A stretch of 64,000 nucleotides of DNA from Synoicihabitans lomoniglobus (GTDB lineage: Bacteria; Verrucomicrobiota; Verrucomicrobiia; Opitutales; Opitutaceae): NCBI RefSeq assembly GCF_029023725.1, contig NZ_CP119075.1:2413501-2477500 (forward strand), read 5' to 3'. The notes under the pieces were generated by a model that was given only the letters and a program-made list of their open reading frames with translations, ran no database searches and was not told where the DNA came from. Positions 50,969 through 61,336 of this stretch are shown in pieces. How positions within the stretch are numbered: the first letter of the stretch is position 1; each line of letters opens with the position of its first letter. The position numbers and the translations under genes were made by a program.

Positions 50969-52918
50969 TCAGTCCTCGGCTTGGAGCGCGGCGACGACGG
51001 AGAAGTCTTCCAGCGTCGTGGTATCGCCTTTGACCAGTTGACCGGCGGCGATCTGCTTGAGGATGCGGCGCATGATCTTACCCGAGCGGGTCTTGGGCAA
51101 CGCGGCGGCGAAGCGCACCTCGTCGGGCTTGGCGATCGCGCCAATCTCCTTGCCCACGTGGTTGCGCAGTTCGGCCTTCAATTCGTCCGAAACTTCGATG
51201 CCGGATTTGACCGTGACGAAGACCACCAGGGATTGCCCCTTGAGATCGTCGGGACGACCGACCGCGGCGGCTTCGGCGACCTTGGGGTGCGCGACGAGGG
51301 CGCTCTCCACTTCGGCGGTGCCGAGCCGGTGACCGGAGATGTTGAGCACATCGTCGATGCGGCCGACGATCCAGAAGTAGCCATCTTCGTCACGCCGCGC
51401 GCCATCGCCCGTGAAGTAGATGCCCGGGAAGTCGCTGAAGTAGGTTTCCTTGAAGCGTTTGTCGTCGCCCCAGAGGGTGCGCAGCATGGACGGCCATGGT
51501 TGGGCAATGATGAGTTTGCCGGCCGAGCCGAGCGGCACCTCATGACCGAGATCGTCGACGACCTTGGGTTGAACACCGAAAAACGGGAACGTGGCCGAGC
51601 CCGGTTTACACTCGGTCACGCCGGGCAATGGCGTGATCATGATCGAGCCGGTTTCGGTCTGCCACCACGTGTCGACAATGGGGCACTTCTTTTTGCCGAT
51701 GTTTTTGTGATACCACATCCAGGCCTCGGGATTGATCGGTTCCCCGACGGAACCGAGCAAACGGAGCGATTTGAGGCTGTGTTTTTTGACGTGCTCATCA
51801 CCCCACTTCATGAACGCCCGAATGGCGGTCGGAGCGGTGTAGAAGATGGTCACGCCGTGGCGGTCGATCATGTCCCAGAAGCGATCGGGGCCGGGTTGGT
51901 TGGGCGCGCCTTCATACATGAAGACCGTGGCACCATTGGAAAGCAGGCCGTAGACGACGTAGCTGTGGCCCGTGATCCAGCCGATATCGGCGGTGCAGAA
52001 GTAGCGATCGTTCTCCTTGAGATCGAAAACGTATTTCGAGGAGAGCTTGGAGCCGAGCAGGTAACCCGCGCTGGTGTGCAGCACGCCCTTCGGTTTGCCA
52101 GTGCTGCCCGACGTATAGAGAATGAAGAGCGGATGTTCGGAGGTGAACGCCTTGGCCTTGTGCGTGTTGGCCACCTCGGCGGTCGCTTCGTGCCACCAGA
52201 TGTCGCGCTTCGCCCGCATGGGGACCTCGTTGCCGCAGCGTTGATGCACGAGCACGTGCTCGACGCACTTGGCCTTGGCGACGGCTTCGTCGACGGTGGG
52301 CTTGAGCGGAAAGACTTTGCCCCGACGCCAGCCGCCATCGGCGGTGATGACGAGTTTGGCCCCGCAATCGATGATGCGGTCCTTGAGCGACTCGGCGCTG
52401 AACCCACCAAAAACAACCGTGTGAATCGCTCCGACTCGCGCGCAGGCCAACATGGCGAACACCGCTTCGGGCACCATGGGCATGTAGATCGCCACGCGGT
52501 CGCCCTTGCCCACGCCCAAGTCGGTGAAGACATTGGCGAGACGCGAGACCTCGAAATACAGTTGCCGGTAAGTGATCGTGCGGACATCGCCCGGTTCACC
52601 TTCAAAAATCAGCGCGGCTTTGTTTTCGCGCTCCGTCCCGAGATGGCGGTCGATGCAGTTCTCCGCTACGTTGAGGGTGCCACCTCCAAACCACTTCGCA
52701 TGCGGTGCCTTCCACTTAAGGACATCCGTATATGGCTTGCGCCAAACGAGTAAGTCCTTCGCTTGGCGGTCCCAGAACTTTTCTGGGGAGTTGACAGACT
52801 CTCGGTAGAGTCTCTTATAGGCGGCCATGCTGCCAAGATTCGCTTGGCGCTGAAACTCGGCCGAAGGTCCGAAAACCCGCTTCTCACGGGAAACTGAGGT
52901 AATTGTTTGGTCCGTCAC
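50969..52918 (-). CDS. acs: Acetyl-CoA synthetase (acetate-CoA ligase)
   Basis: 649 aa from the GTG at 52918, close to E. coli Acs (652). Activates acetate to acetyl-CoA through acetyl-AMP. Seen: ANL-family loop [38 protein letters not shown] and [11 protein letters not shown] with the acetylatable Lys. The open frame extends to a TTG at 53008, but that TTG is the -35 box of a good promoter and the 30 extra codons do not match the family. No pta/ackA is seen. It precedes the pseudopilin operon on the same strand. Confidence 0.92.
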   Translation of the reverse strand: MTDQTITSVSREKRVFGPSAEFQRQANLGSMAAYKRLYRESVNSPEKFWDRQAKDLLVWRKPYTDVLKWKAPHAKWFGGGTLNVAENCIDRHLGTERENKAALIFEGEPGDVRTITYRQLYFEVSRLANVFTDLGVGKGDRVAIYMPMVPEAVFAMLACARVGAIHTVVFGGFSAESLKDRIIDCGAKLVITADGGWRRGKVFPLKPTVDEAVAKAKCVEHVLVHQRCGNEVPMRAKRDIWWHEATAEVANTHKAKAFTSEHPLFILYTSGSTGKPKGVLHTSAGYLLGSKLSSKYVFDLKENDRYFCTADIGWITGHSYVVYGLLSNGATVFMYEGAPNQPGPDRFWDMIDRHGVTIFYTAPTAIRAFMKWGDEHVKKHSLKSLRLLGSVGEPINPEAWMWYHKNIGKKKCPIVDTWWQTETGSIMITPLPGVTECKPGSATFPFFGVQPKVVDDLGHEVPLGSAGKLIIAQPWPSMLRTLWGDDKRFKETYFSDFPGIYFTGDGARRDEDGYFWIVGRIDDVLNISGHRLGTAEVESALVAHPKVAEAAAVGRPDDLKGQSLVVFVTVKSGIEVSDELKAELRNHVGKEIGAIAKPDEVRFAAALPKTRSGKIMRRILKQIAAGQLVKGDTTTLEDFSVVAALQAED

Positions 52919-52979
52919 GTTTGGATCGTTGTGGTTTTGGGGATTAACTAAAGCCACGGCTCTCTGGCCGGGACCGCGA

Positions 52980-53008
52980 TTTATCAAGTTGCTCGTCACA
53001 AGCGTCAA
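52980..53008 (-). promoter_or_regulatory. Likely sigma-70-type promoter of acs
   Basis: On the minus strand TTGACG (53003-53008) is followed 17 bp later by GATAAA (52980-52985), or with 16 bp by TGATAA. Transcription would start near 52973, about 55 bases before the GTG at 52918. Confidence 0.55.
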
Positions 53009-53059
53009 GCGTGCGCCCCGCTCGTAGGATCTTCATGGCCACCCACCCCCTTTTCCCAC

Positions 53060-54259
53060 ATGGCAAAATCCACCGAAAACGCCGCTGAGGCACCGCCCGA
53101 GTCGAACGACAATCCACCTGCAACCGAAGCTCCCGAGAAGGATTCCAATCTCGTGGAAGTGTCGGGCATTCTCGACATCGACAAACAAAAGGGCGGCAAC
53201 GGCGTCCTCCTCGACCTCGCCCGCTACGGCAAACGCCGTCCGTCGGATGTTTTCGTGCCGAAGGAGCTGATCCGTCGCTTCAAGCTGCGCCAAGGTAGTG
53301 AAATCAAAGGCACGGCGTTTCCGGCCGAGGGGCGCTTCCCCAATCCGAAGATGAAGTTCATCGATTCGGTCGACGGCATGTCGATCGAGGAGCGCAAAGC
53401 CCAGTGGGACTTCCTCAACTTCACCACGCTCTCCCCCGAGGAACGCCTCAAACTCGAGACCAAGGACGGTCGCATGACCACCCGGGCGGTCGACTTGTTT
53501 TGCCCCATCGGCAAAGGCACCCGCGGCCTCATCGTCGCCCCGCCCCGCACCGGCAAGACGACCATCCTGCGCGACATGGCCCTCGGCGTGATCGAAAACC
53601 ACCCGGAGTGTCACGTCATGATCCTGCTCGTTGACGAGCGCCCCGAGGAAGTCACCGATTTCAAACGCAGTGTGGATGCCGAAGTCTGGGCCTCCTCCAA
53701 TGACGAACAGGTGCAAAACCACATCCGCATCGCCGACATGGCGATCGAGCGGGCCAAACGTCTCGTCGAATGCGGCAAGGATGTCGTGCTGTTGCTCGAC
53801 TCGCTCACCCGCCTTTCCCGCGCTCACAACACCCAGCGCAACTCCGGTCGCACGGGCTCCGGCGGTCTGGACGTGCGGGCATTGGAAAAACCCCGCCAAC
53901 TCTTCGCCTCGGCCCGCAATACCGAGGAAGCCGGCTCGCTCACCATCGTGGCCTCCATCCTCGTGGAAACCGGCAGCCGCATGGACGACGTGATTTTCCA
54001 GGAATTCAAAGGCACCGGCAACAGCGACCTCGTGCTCGACCGCAAATGCGCCGAAATGCGCATCTGGCCCGCGATCAACATTCAGGCGTCCGGCACCCGT
54101 AAGGAAGAGCTGTTGATGACGCCCGAGGAGCTCGATTGCATCCATTTCTTCCGTCGTGCCCTCGTGCAACAGAAGATCGAGGAAGCGACCGAGACCATGA
54201 CCTCCCGCCTCTCCAAAACCAAGACCAACGCGGAATTCCTCAAGCTGATCGCCCGTTGA
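53060..54259 (+). CDS. rho: Transcription termination factor Rho
   Basis: 399 aa, slightly short of E. coli Rho (419). The RNA-binding OSB-like region NLVEVSGILDIDKQKGG starts the folded part after a Pro/Asn-rich head of about 30 residues; the ATPase P-loop is VAPPRTGKTTILRDMA (about 156) and the Walker B region DVVLLLDSLTRLSRA. Rho stops untranslated transcripts. It is followed by a perfect intrinsic terminator and is divergent from acs. Confidence 0.97.
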   Translation: MAKSTENAAEAPPESNDNPPATEAPEKDSNLVEVSGILDIDKQKGGNGVLLDLARYGKRRPSDVFVPKELIRRFKLRQGSEIKGTAFPAEGRFPNPKMKFIDSVDGMSIEERKAQWDFLNFTTLSPEERLKLETKDGRMTTRAVDLFCPIGKGTRGLIVAPPRTGKTTILRDMALGVIENHPECHVMILLVDERPEEVTDFKRSVDAEVWASSNDEQVQNHIRIADMAIERAKRLVECGKDVVLLLDSLTRLSRAHNTQRNSGRTGSGGLDVRALEKPRQLFASARNTEEAGSLTIVASILVETGSRMDDVIFQEFKGTGNSDLVLDRKCAEMRIWPAINIQASGTRKEELLMTPEELDCIHFFRRALVQQKIEEATETMTSRLSKTKTNAEFLKLIAR

Positions 54260-54291
54260 TCAGGAAATCCTCGCACCAACCTGTTTTTTCG

Positions 54292-54322
54292 AACGCCGGA
54301 CTGCACGTCCGGCGTTTTTTTT
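54292..54322 (+). terminator. Intrinsic terminator after rho
   Basis: AACGCCGGA and TCCGGCGTT form a 9-bp stem with a CTGCACG loop, followed by a run of eight T at 54315-54322. Confidence 0.9.
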
Positions 54323-54439
54323 GCCGGGCTGACACAAGCAGGTCTTTTACCTCTTGCGCAGTCCTCCAAAACCCTGTCTTAACTTTCTTTCCGCCCGTCG
54401 CCGGCGCGCCGCGCGGACCCACGCCGTAACCCGTTCCGT

Positions 54440-56197
54440 ATGCACAGTTTTTCCGAGCAATGCCTCGATATGGCCCGTTCCATTTTGGGCCACAATCTAG
54501 AATCAATTCAGCCCGATGGCACCCTGCGTCCCGTCGATGGCGAATCTTCCCGCGCCGACGAGCCGGGCCATGTCGCTTTGGCGTTGGGAGAGTTTTACCG
54601 CGCCACCGGTGAATCCACCCTCGATGGACACGATATCATCGACTTGGCGGCCCGCACCATCACGGCCCAGATTTTCACGGAGCCCGCCGCCGAAAACGGT
54701 TTGGCCTATGCCGCCCTCGGCTTGCTGTGCTTTGGTCCGTCCAAAGAGCGCAATCCCGTCTGGGAGCGCCTCGTGCCCGAGACCCAGGAGCGCATCGACA
54801 AAGCCCTGCTCCACCGCTCGGACTACGACAATCACTGGCAGGCATTCAACATCGGCAAAGCCGTCGCCCGCTTCTCCTTTGGTTTGTCCAAAAAAGACGA
54901 GACCTCGCGCTTGATCGAGCGCTTCGTCGACCGCGTCAACTCCACCAGCTCGAACGGCTTCGTCGACGACGCGACCGACGGCATTGGCGGCAACTTCAAT
55001 CTCTACGGCGTGATGTCCCTCGTGTTCATCCGCTCCTCGCTGCAACTCCACGCCAACAGCGGCGTGCGGGATCGCAAGCTGCCGACGCTCCGCACCTACG
55101 CGGAAAAATACCTCAAGATGATGCCCGATCTCGTCCGCTCGGACGGCTTGGGTTGGGCCTTCGGTCGCGCGGCCGGCGCCTACGGTCAGATGCACTGCAT
55201 CAGCCTCATCCTCCAAGGGCTCCGCGACGGTTGGATCGGCGACGATCAAAAGGCCAAATACTACGACGTGCTGCGTCGTTTGTTCCTCTTCTTCTACCAG
55301 ACGTATCTCGATCAAGAGCACGGTTTTCTCGACGTCCGCGACGCCGAGCGCACCGCCTACTCCTCCCACACCACGCGTCTCGCCAATTTCGACGCCGCCC
55401 GCTATCTCTGCCAATGGTCGCGTCTGGCCAAGACTGTCCACATGCCGACGGGACAGGCCAAGATCGACCCGCCCAAGACGACCGGTCGCTTCGTGATCTT
55501 CGACAAGTCCAGCCGCAAGGAACAAGGCGTCTTCCTCTACCGTGATGCCGGCAGCGGCCTCCATGCGCAGATTCCCTTGATCGCAGCCGGTGGCAAAACC
55601 ACCGCCGACTCGCTGCCTTTCCCGCATTGCCCGGGTATCTTCGACTGGCCCAACAACGTCTACGCGCCGATCATGATCCCCGAACTCACGTTCGGCGACA
55701 AGGTCACCATCCCCGCGTTTTACGGCAAAAACTGCGTCACCGGTCTCGGCCTGCGTCGCAGCTTTTTCTTCCGCTACGACCAACCCGAGCTGATCACGAC
55801 CGAACAGGAGATCCTCAAGGGACTCGGTTCGGTCAAGGTGCAGTGGAACTTCTCCGGCCCGCAGATCAGCGCCGAATTTGCCTACCAGGTGAAGCAACAG
55901 GTCTCGCTCGACCGATTCCGTTTCATGCTGGCCATTGCGGCGCCCCACTCGGTTTACCACGTCGGCGGTTCACTCGCCCTCGGTGCCGAAGGCCACCGCT
56001 GCAGCGTCACCAAGGACGACTTCCAAGCCGTCTGGCAGGAAACCGAAGTCGTGACCAGCGACGCGACTTACCGGACCAATTACGGCAAGGTGCACTACCT
56101 GCAGACGCTTGAACGCGACCATCCGCTCATCATGCGTCCGGGCAACACCTACCGCCTCGCGGTCAGCTTCGAACCCGACGTCACGGAAATCGAATAA
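54440..56197 (+). CDS. Unrecognised 585-aa protein, probably alpha/alpha-barrel plus beta domain
   Basis: No known family is certain. The first about 350 residues are helical with repeated (alpha/alpha) style features (FIRSSLQLHANSGVRDRK, GRAAGAYGQMHCISLILQGL); the remainder is beta-rich (FVIFDKSSRKEQGVFLY, FYGKNCVTGLGLRRSFFFRY). The pattern recalls DUF2264/heparinase-like (alpha/alpha)6 proteins acting on polysaccharides, but no catalytic residues can be assigned. No signal peptide is visible, so it is probably cytoplasmic. It stands alone between rho and hisF. Confidence 0.6.
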   Translation: MHSFSEQCLDMARSILGHNLESIQPDGTLRPVDGESSRADEPGHVALALGEFYRATGESTLDGHDIIDLAARTITAQIFTEPAAENGLAYAALGLLCFGPSKERNPVWERLVPETQERIDKALLHRSDYDNHWQAFNIGKAVARFSFGLSKKDETSRLIERFVDRVNSTSSNGFVDDATDGIGGNFNLYGVMSLVFIRSSLQLHANSGVRDRKLPTLRTYAEKYLKMMPDLVRSDGLGWAFGRAAGAYGQMHCISLILQGLRDGWIGDDQKAKYYDVLRRLFLFFYQTYLDQEHGFLDVRDAERTAYSSHTTRLANFDAARYLCQWSRLAKTVHMPTGQAKIDPPKTTGRFVIFDKSSRKEQGVFLYRDAGSGLHAQIPLIAAGGKTTADSLPFPHCPGIFDWPNNVYAPIMIPELTFGDKVTIPAFYGKNCVTGLGLRRSFFFRYDQPELITTEQEILKGLGSVKVQWNFSGPQISAEFAYQVKQQVSLDRFRFMLAIAAPHSVYHVGGSLALGAEGHRCSVTKDDFQAVWQETEVVTSDATYRTNYGKVHYLQTLERDHPLIMRPGNTYRLAVSFEPDVTEIE

Positions 56198-56200
56198 GGA

Positions 56201-56272
56201 CGAAGTCAGAAGTATGAAGTAAACAGCTCACCTGCGGGTCCTTCTTACTTCTCTCTTCAAACTTCCTACTTA
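56201..56272. repeat. GAAGT-type inverted repeat upstream of hisF
   Basis: Purine-rich arm 56201-56223 (CGAAGTCAGAAGTATGAAGT) and pyrimidine-rich arm 56240-56272 (TTCTTACTTCTCTCTTCAAAC) are imperfect inverse complements built of AGTAAGAAGT-like units. It sits immediately before the hisF ATG at 56277. Confidence 0.7.
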
Positions 56273-56276
56273 ATCC

Positions 56277-57038
56277 ATGCTCGCCCGTCGGATCATCCCT
56301 TGTCTCGACGTGACCAATGGTCGCGTCGTCAAGGGCGTTAAATTCCAGGAACTGCGCGACGCCGGCGATCCCGTCGAGTGCGCCAAAGCTTACGACGCCC
56401 AAGGGGCCGACGAACTCGTGTTCCTCGACATCACGGCCTCCAGCGACGGGCGTTCGATCATGCACGACGTTGTGGCCGCCACGGCCGAACAGTGTTTCAT
56501 GCCGCTGACCGTCGGTGGCGGTCTGCGCACGGTCGCCGACATCGAAGCCATGTTAAAGTCAGGGGCCGACAAGGTTTCGCTCAACACCGCGGCAATCAAA
56601 AACCCCGACCTCATTCGCGCCGCCTCCGAACGATTCGGCGCCCAATGCATCGTGGTCGCGATCGACGCCAAGCGCGAACCCGACGGCAAATCGTGGCGGG
56701 TCTACACCCACGGCGGTCGCAACCCGACCGAGCTTGATGCGGTCGCCTGGGCCCAGCGGGCCGTGGAATTGGGTGCCGGTGAAATTCTCCTCACCAGCAT
56801 GGATTGCGACGGCATGAAATCCGGCTACGACGTGCCGCTCACGCGCGCGATCAGTGATGCCGTGACCGTGCCGGTCATCGCCAGCGGCGGAGCAGGCAGC
56901 CTCCCCCACTTTGCCGAAGCCCTCGAAGCCGGCGGTGCCAGCGCCGCGCTGGCGGCCAGCCTGTTCCACTTTGGCGAACTGACCGTGCCGCAAGTCAAAG
57001 ACTACCTCGCTGCGCACCACGTGCCGGTGCGGCGATAA
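56277..57038 (+). CDS. hisF: Imidazole glycerol phosphate synthase, cyclase subunit HisF
   Basis: 253 aa. A (beta/alpha)8 barrel opening [19 protein letters not shown] with the catalytic Asp in [16 protein letters not shown] on strand 2 and the second catalytic Asp in VAIDAKREP (about 130). It converts PRFAR plus ammonia to imidazole glycerol phosphate for histidine. The hisH partner is not in the window. HisF here is a single gene, not in a his operon. Confidence 0.96.
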   Translation: MLARRIIPCLDVTNGRVVKGVKFQELRDAGDPVECAKAYDAQGADELVFLDITASSDGRSIMHDVVAATAEQCFMPLTVGGGLRTVADIEAMLKSGADKVSLNTAAIKNPDLIRAASERFGAQCIVVAIDAKREPDGKSWRVYTHGGRNPTELDAVAWAQRAVELGAGEILLTSMDCDGMKSGYDVPLTRAISDAVTVPVIASGGAGSLPHFAEALEAGGASAALAASLFHFGELTVPQVKDYLAAHHVPVRR

Positions 57039-57145
57039 ATTTTCCCAGAAGGCAACGGACCACGCCTCTGCTGTTGGTTTAACCACCCGAAGCCGCAGCT
57101 GACCGGACAATTCCGCCGGGGGTTTCATTGTTTCATTTCGAATAC

Positions 57146-57235
57146 GGAGGAGCGTGCTCGCGCGATCACACCTGCCTCTCTCCGCGCCAGCGCACCCAGT
57201 TGAGCGGGATTCATCGCGCGCAAGCACGCTCCTAC
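57146..57235. repeat. Inverted pair of GTAGGAGCG-family repeats
   Basis: One shortened unit at 57146-57166 (GGAGGAGCGTGCT start) and one complete inverted unit at 57213-57235 (ends GCTCCTAC), 46 bp apart, in the gap between hisF and the cysI stop codon. They could form a hairpin at the end of both convergent transcripts. Confidence 0.8.
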
Positions 57236-57319
57236 GTTCAGACCAAGCCGAGAAAAAGCCGACTTCAGCCAGCTTTGTTTTCTTCGTTCCCTTCCGTAAA
57301 ACGAGCGCGCTGACGGTCG

Positions 57320-59038
57320 TTACGCCGTCGCTTCGACGGTGCCCACGCTATGGAACGTGGCGTCGGCCGGCAGAATCACGCGTTCGCAGAAGTCGCCGAA
57401 TTCTTCCCCTTCACTCCGCTCCTTGGCGTAGCGGTTGATGATGGGCGTAAGCATTTCGAGCGCTTCGTCGATGGTGCACTTCGGCGAAATCATACGGTTC
57501 AGACGCGAGCCGTTGTATTTCGCCCCGATGTAGAGCGCATACTTGCCCGGGGCCTTGCCCACGAAACCGATCTCGGCGAGATACGGGCGAGCGCAGCCAT
57601 TGGGGCAACCCGTCATCCGCAGACTGATGGCGTCGTCGGACAAACCGGCCGACTCCAACACCGCTTCGAAACGTTCGATCACTTCGGGCAACACGCGTTC
57701 ACTCTCCGCGAGAGCGAGGCCGCAGGTCGGCAATGCCACGCACGACATCGCATTCAAACGCAGGGGGCTGCGCTCGTTTTCCTTGTCCAAGCCATACTTG
57801 GCCAGGATCGCCTCGATGGCGGCTTTACCTTCGGCCGTGACGCCGGAAATGGTCACGTTTTGGGTCGGCGTAAGGCGGAAATCGCCGGTGTGAATCTCGG
57901 CCACTTCGCGCAGCGCGGTCTTCATGAGCCAACCGTCGCGATCTTTGATGCGACCGCTGAGAATGTGCAAACCATAGAACCACGTGCCATCGGCACACTC
58001 GTGCCAGCCGTGCGGATCTTGAATGGTGGTAAAGGCGAACTCGCGGGCGGGGCCAAACGTGACGCCCGAACGCTTTTCCACCTCGGCTTTGAACCAGTCG
58101 ATGCCGCGATCTTCGATGGTGTATTTGAGACGGGCATGCTTGCGATTGGTGCGATCCCCGTAATCACGCTGGGTGGCGATGACGGCGGCACCGACCGCGT
58201 TGACTTGGTCGCAAGTAATGAAACCGACCAAATCCGCGAGGCGCGGGTGCGTTTGCTCGTTGCCATGGCTCATGCCCAGACCGCCCCCCATGGTGACGTT
58301 GTAACCGACGAGTTGGCCGTTTTCGACGATGCCGATGTAGCCGAGATCCTGCGAGTAGACGTCGACGTCGTTGGACGGCGGGATGGCGAAGCCGACTTTA
58401 AACTTACGCGGCAGATACGTGGGACCGTAGAGCGGCTCGACCTCGGGCTCGCCCCCGGCGACGAGTTCATCATCGAGCCAGATTTCGTGATAGGCGCGGG
58501 TCTTGGGCAGCGCGTAATCCGACAAATTCTTGGCGTGGTCATACATCGCCGCATGCGCCGGACTGCGCTCGGGATTGGCCGGAGCCATGATGTTGCGATT
58601 CACGTCGCCGCAGGCCGCGATGGAATCGAGCAACGTCGCGTGCATGCCCTTGATGAGAGGCTTCAGGTTGCCCTTCAGGATGCCGTGAAATTGGAATGTT
58701 TGGCGCGTGGTGAGACGCAGCGAGCCATTGGCTTGCTCATCGGCAAGCTTGTCGAGCACCAGCCATTGCGCGGCCGAGCAACGCCCACCGGGCAGACGGA
58801 CGCGCAGCATGAAGGAAAACGCCTTCTCCAACTTGGCGCGGCGGCGCTCGATCCGCACATCGCGATCATCCTGGAGATAGAGACCGTGAAACTTCGTAAG
58901 TTGTTGATTATCTTCGGAAATCGCGCCCGTAGAGGTGTCTTTCAACTCCTCGGCAATCGTGCCGCGAAGGAAATTCGAGGCGGTTTTGATGCCTTCGTTG
59001 GCAGCTAGGGGCTTCGGTGCGTCGGTGTCAGTGCTCAT
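57320..59038 (-). CDS. cysI: Assimilatory sulfite reductase hemoprotein subunit
   Basis: 572 aa. Duplicated ferredoxin/sulfite-reductase layout: the first half includes TTRQTFQFHGI, the second half carries the four siroheme-[4Fe-4S] cysteines in SCVALPTCGLALAE and GCPNGCARPYLAE. TTRQTFQFHGI and GGGLGMSHGNE identify CysI rather than nitrite reductase. Reduces sulfite to sulfide in cysteine synthesis; the electron donor (CysJ or ferredoxin) is not in the window. The start at 59038 (MSTDTDAPKP) follows a presumed untranslated leader. Confidence 0.92.
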   Translation of the reverse strand: MSTDTDAPKPLAANEGIKTASNFLRGTIAEELKDTSTGAISEDNQQLTKFHGLYLQDDRDVRIERRRAKLEKAFSFMLRVRLPGGRCSAAQWLVLDKLADEQANGSLRLTTRQTFQFHGILKGNLKPLIKGMHATLLDSIAACGDVNRNIMAPANPERSPAHAAMYDHAKNLSDYALPKTRAYHEIWLDDELVAGGEPEVEPLYGPTYLPRKFKVGFAIPPSNDVDVYSQDLGYIGIVENGQLVGYNVTMGGGLGMSHGNEQTHPRLADLVGFITCDQVNAVGAAVIATQRDYGDRTNRKHARLKYTIEDRGIDWFKAEVEKRSGVTFGPAREFAFTTIQDPHGWHECADGTWFYGLHILSGRIKDRDGWLMKTALREVAEIHTGDFRLTPTQNVTISGVTAEGKAAIEAILAKYGLDKENERSPLRLNAMSCVALPTCGLALAESERVLPEVIERFEAVLESAGLSDDAISLRMTGCPNGCARPYLAEIGFVGKAPGKYALYIGAKYNGSRLNRMISPKCTIDEALEMLTPIINRYAKERSEGEEFGDFCERVILPADATFHSVGTVEATA

Positions 59039-59215
59039 GAGCGAACGGTAAACTTGCGTCGCCAGCGGCCACGCTTCAAGCAAGATTTAGTAATTAAGGT
59101 AAGTTAGTAAGGATACCGCAGTAAAAGGACCAAAAAGGACCGCCTCCGCCACCGTCGAGGACGAACGTCCAGCGGGCTTGTGATTTTGGAATCACCAGCC
59201 ACCGTCAGTGGGTCC

Positions 59216-59764
59216 ATGAAAAGCGCGCTGATGGCCCTTCCTTTCCTCGTGACGACATTCGTCGCCGCGCAGGAAGCAGAAAATCCGCCAGTCGATGAAA
59301 CGCCCGGTTTTACCGATGAGCTCATGACTGAATCATCGGAACAAGGTCATTATTTAAATTTCGCCATGCGAGTTGAACTGGGTTCCGAGGAAGAAACCGC
59401 CGCTGTTGGTTTCGTTGTCGAAGAAGACACCGCTTCGCTCATCCGCATCGTCGGGCCATCGCTGAGCATTATGAGCGTCGAGCGTCCGGCCGCGCTGCAC
59501 CCGCGCGCGACTTTGCACTACCAAGGCAACAATCTGGGGACGATTAAGGCATGGCGCGAACAGACCGGTTTGGTGAAAACGTCTCTCGCTACAATCATGG
59601 CGAAAGTAGGCGCATTCCCGCTTTCAGAAAACTCTGACGATTTGGTCATACTGTGGTCAGGACCCAAAGGAATCCATACCTTGGAAATTGCCGCGAGCGG
59701 AGAAGGCGGCACAGTGCTCGTGGAGGTTTACCGAGTCTCCGCCGACATTTTAAACGGAAACTGA
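59216..59764 (+). CDS. Small secreted protein homologous to the C-terminal repeats of the sialidase-like protein
   Basis: 182 aa, signal peptide ALMALPFLVTTFVAAQE. Its core HYLNFAMRVELGSEEETAAV and LIRIVGPSLS match the [20 protein letters not shown] and [10 protein letters not shown] units in the protein at 15661-18468. A single free-standing module of this type suggests a surface or secretion-linked domain that can also act alone. Start at the ATG 59216; the open frame upstream is not protein-like. Convergent with ahcY. Confidence 0.75.
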   Translation: MKSALMALPFLVTTFVAAQEAENPPVDETPGFTDELMTESSEQGHYLNFAMRVELGSEEETAAVGFVVEEDTASLIRIVGPSLSIMSVERPAALHPRATLHYQGNNLGTIKAWREQTGLVKTSLATIMAKVGAFPLSENSDDLVILWSGPKGIHTLEIAASGEGGTVLVEVYRVSADILNGN

Positions 59765-59836
59765 GCCCCCAAAAACTCGTATGCGGCGAACGCGCCGGTC
59801 GCTCTTCGTTGGCCATGGTCCACCGCCATATCCGAA

Positions 59837-59864
59837 AACAAAAAGCGCCCCGAATGGGGCGCTT
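59837..59864 (-). terminator. Intrinsic terminator after ahcY
   Basis: On the minus strand AAGCGCCCC and GGGGCGCTT form a 9-bp stem with an ATTC loop, followed by TTTTTTG, 30 bp downstream of the ahcY stop codon. Confidence 0.85.
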
Positions 59865-59893
59865 CGAAATACTGATCGAGCTGAGCGGTTGGC

Positions 59894-61303
59894 TTAGTAG
59901 CGGTAGTGGTCAGGCTTGTAGGGTCCTTCGACCGGCACACCGATGTAGGCGGCTTGTTCGGCGGAGAGCGTGGAGAGCTTCGCGCCAATGCGGTCGAGGT
60001 GCAAACGCGCCACCTCTTCGTCGAGGTGCTTCGGCAAGCGCATCACGGTCGGCGTGTAGGTGTCGCGGTTGGCCCACAGATCGAGCTGGGCCAACACCTG
60101 GTTGGTGAAGGAAGCCGACATCACGAATGACGGGTGACCGGTGGCGCAGCCGAGGTTCACGAGACGACCTTCGGCGAGCATGTAGATGCAGTGGCCGTCG
60201 GCGAAGGTGAACTTGTCGTATTGCGGCTTGATCGTGTCGCGGACGACGCCCGGCTCCTTGTAGAGCTGGCTGACCTGGATCTCGTTGTCGAAGTGACCGA
60301 TGTTACACACGATGGCCTGGTCCTTCATCCCCTTCATGTGATCGAGGGTTATGATGTCCTTATTGCCGGTGGTCGTGACGTAGATGTCGGCGACGCCGAG
60401 CGTGCTCTCGATCGTGTTGACCTCGTAGCCTTCCATGGCGGCCTGCAATGCGTTGATCGGATCGATCTCGGTGACGATGACGCGAGCGCCAAAGGCCTTG
60501 AGCGAATGAGCGCAGCCCTTGCCGACATCACCGTAACCGCAGACGCAGGCGACCTTGCCGGCAATCATGACGTCGGTGGCACGCTTGAGACCGTCCGCGA
60601 GGGATTCGCGGCAGCCGTAGAGATTGTCGAACTTGGACTTCGTGACGGAGTCATTGACGTTGATGGACGGAACCAGGAGCTGGTTCTTCTCGGCCAATTC
60701 GTAGAGACGGTGCACGCCGGTAGTGGTCTCTTCGGAAACACCCTTCCACTCCTTGGCAATGTCGTGGAAGATGGTCGGCGTCTCGGCGTGGACCTTTTTG
60801 AGGAGCGCCTTGATGACACCCTCTTCTTCGGAAGCGGCGGGCGTATTGACCCAGTCACTACCGTTCTCGAGCTCGTAGCCCTTGTGGATGAGCAGGGTCA
60901 CGTCGCCGCCGTCATCGACGACCATTTGCGGGCCGAGACCATCGGGACCGACGAGGGCCTTCCAGGTGCAATCCCAGTATTCTTCGAGCGTCTCACCCTT
61001 CCAGGCGAAAACCGGCACTCCACCGTCGGCGATCGCGGCGGCGGCATGATCCTGGGTCGAGAAGATGTTGCAGGAAGCCCAACGCACGGTGGCACCCAGA
61101 TCGACGAGCGTCTCGATGAGCACGGCGGTCTGGATCGTCATGTGCAGCGAGCCCATGATGCGGACGCCGGCCAGCGGCTTGTTGGGGAATTTTTTGCGAA
61201 CCGACATCAATCCGGGCATTTCGTGCTCGGAGATGGCGATCTCTTTGTGGCCCCACTCGGCGAGGCTGATGTCTTTGACGTGGTAGTCGGTAAATTCGGA
61301 CAT
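59894..61303 (-). CDS. ahcY: Adenosylhomocysteinase
   Basis: 469 aa. NAD-dependent hydrolysis of S-adenosylhomocysteine to adenosine and homocysteine. Rossmann site [20 protein letters not shown] (about 254), substrate-side motifs [20 protein letters not shown] and [15 protein letters not shown], and the C-terminal PDHYRY tail that enters the neighbouring subunit's active site. It follows metK by 33 bp on the minus strand, so the pair makes and recycles the SAM/SAH pool from one transcript. Confidence 0.97.
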   Translation of the reverse strand: MSEFTDYHVKDISLAEWGHKEIAISEHEMPGLMSVRKKFPNKPLAGVRIMGSLHMTIQTAVLIETLVDLGATVRWASCNIFSTQDHAAAAIADGGVPVFAWKGETLEEYWDCTWKALVGPDGLGPQMVVDDGGDVTLLIHKGYELENGSDWVNTPAASEEEGVIKALLKKVHAETPTIFHDIAKEWKGVSEETTTGVHRLYELAEKNQLLVPSINVNDSVTKSKFDNLYGCRESLADGLKRATDVMIAGKVACVCGYGDVGKGCAHSLKAFGARVIVTEIDPINALQAAMEGYEVNTIESTLGVADIYVTTTGNKDIITLDHMKGMKDQAIVCNIGHFDNEIQVSQLYKEPGVVRDTIKPQYDKFTFADGHCIYMLAEGRLVNLGCATGHPSFVMSASFTNQVLAQLDLWANRDTYTPTVMRLPKHLDEEVARLHLDRIGAKLSTLSAEQAAYIGVPVEGPYKPDHYRY

Positions 61304-61336
61304 GATGGATTGGTTCAGTTGGTTGTGTTAAATCGC

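Noticed and set aside
52918-53008. N-terminal extension of Acs to a TTG start at 53008
   Set aside because: The TTG is part of a good -35 box, and the extra residues are unlike the family; a GTG start at 52918 gives normal length.
57350-59008. A 552-aa plus-strand frame opposite cysI
   Set aside because: Antisense shadow of a recognised cysI with intact cluster cysteines.
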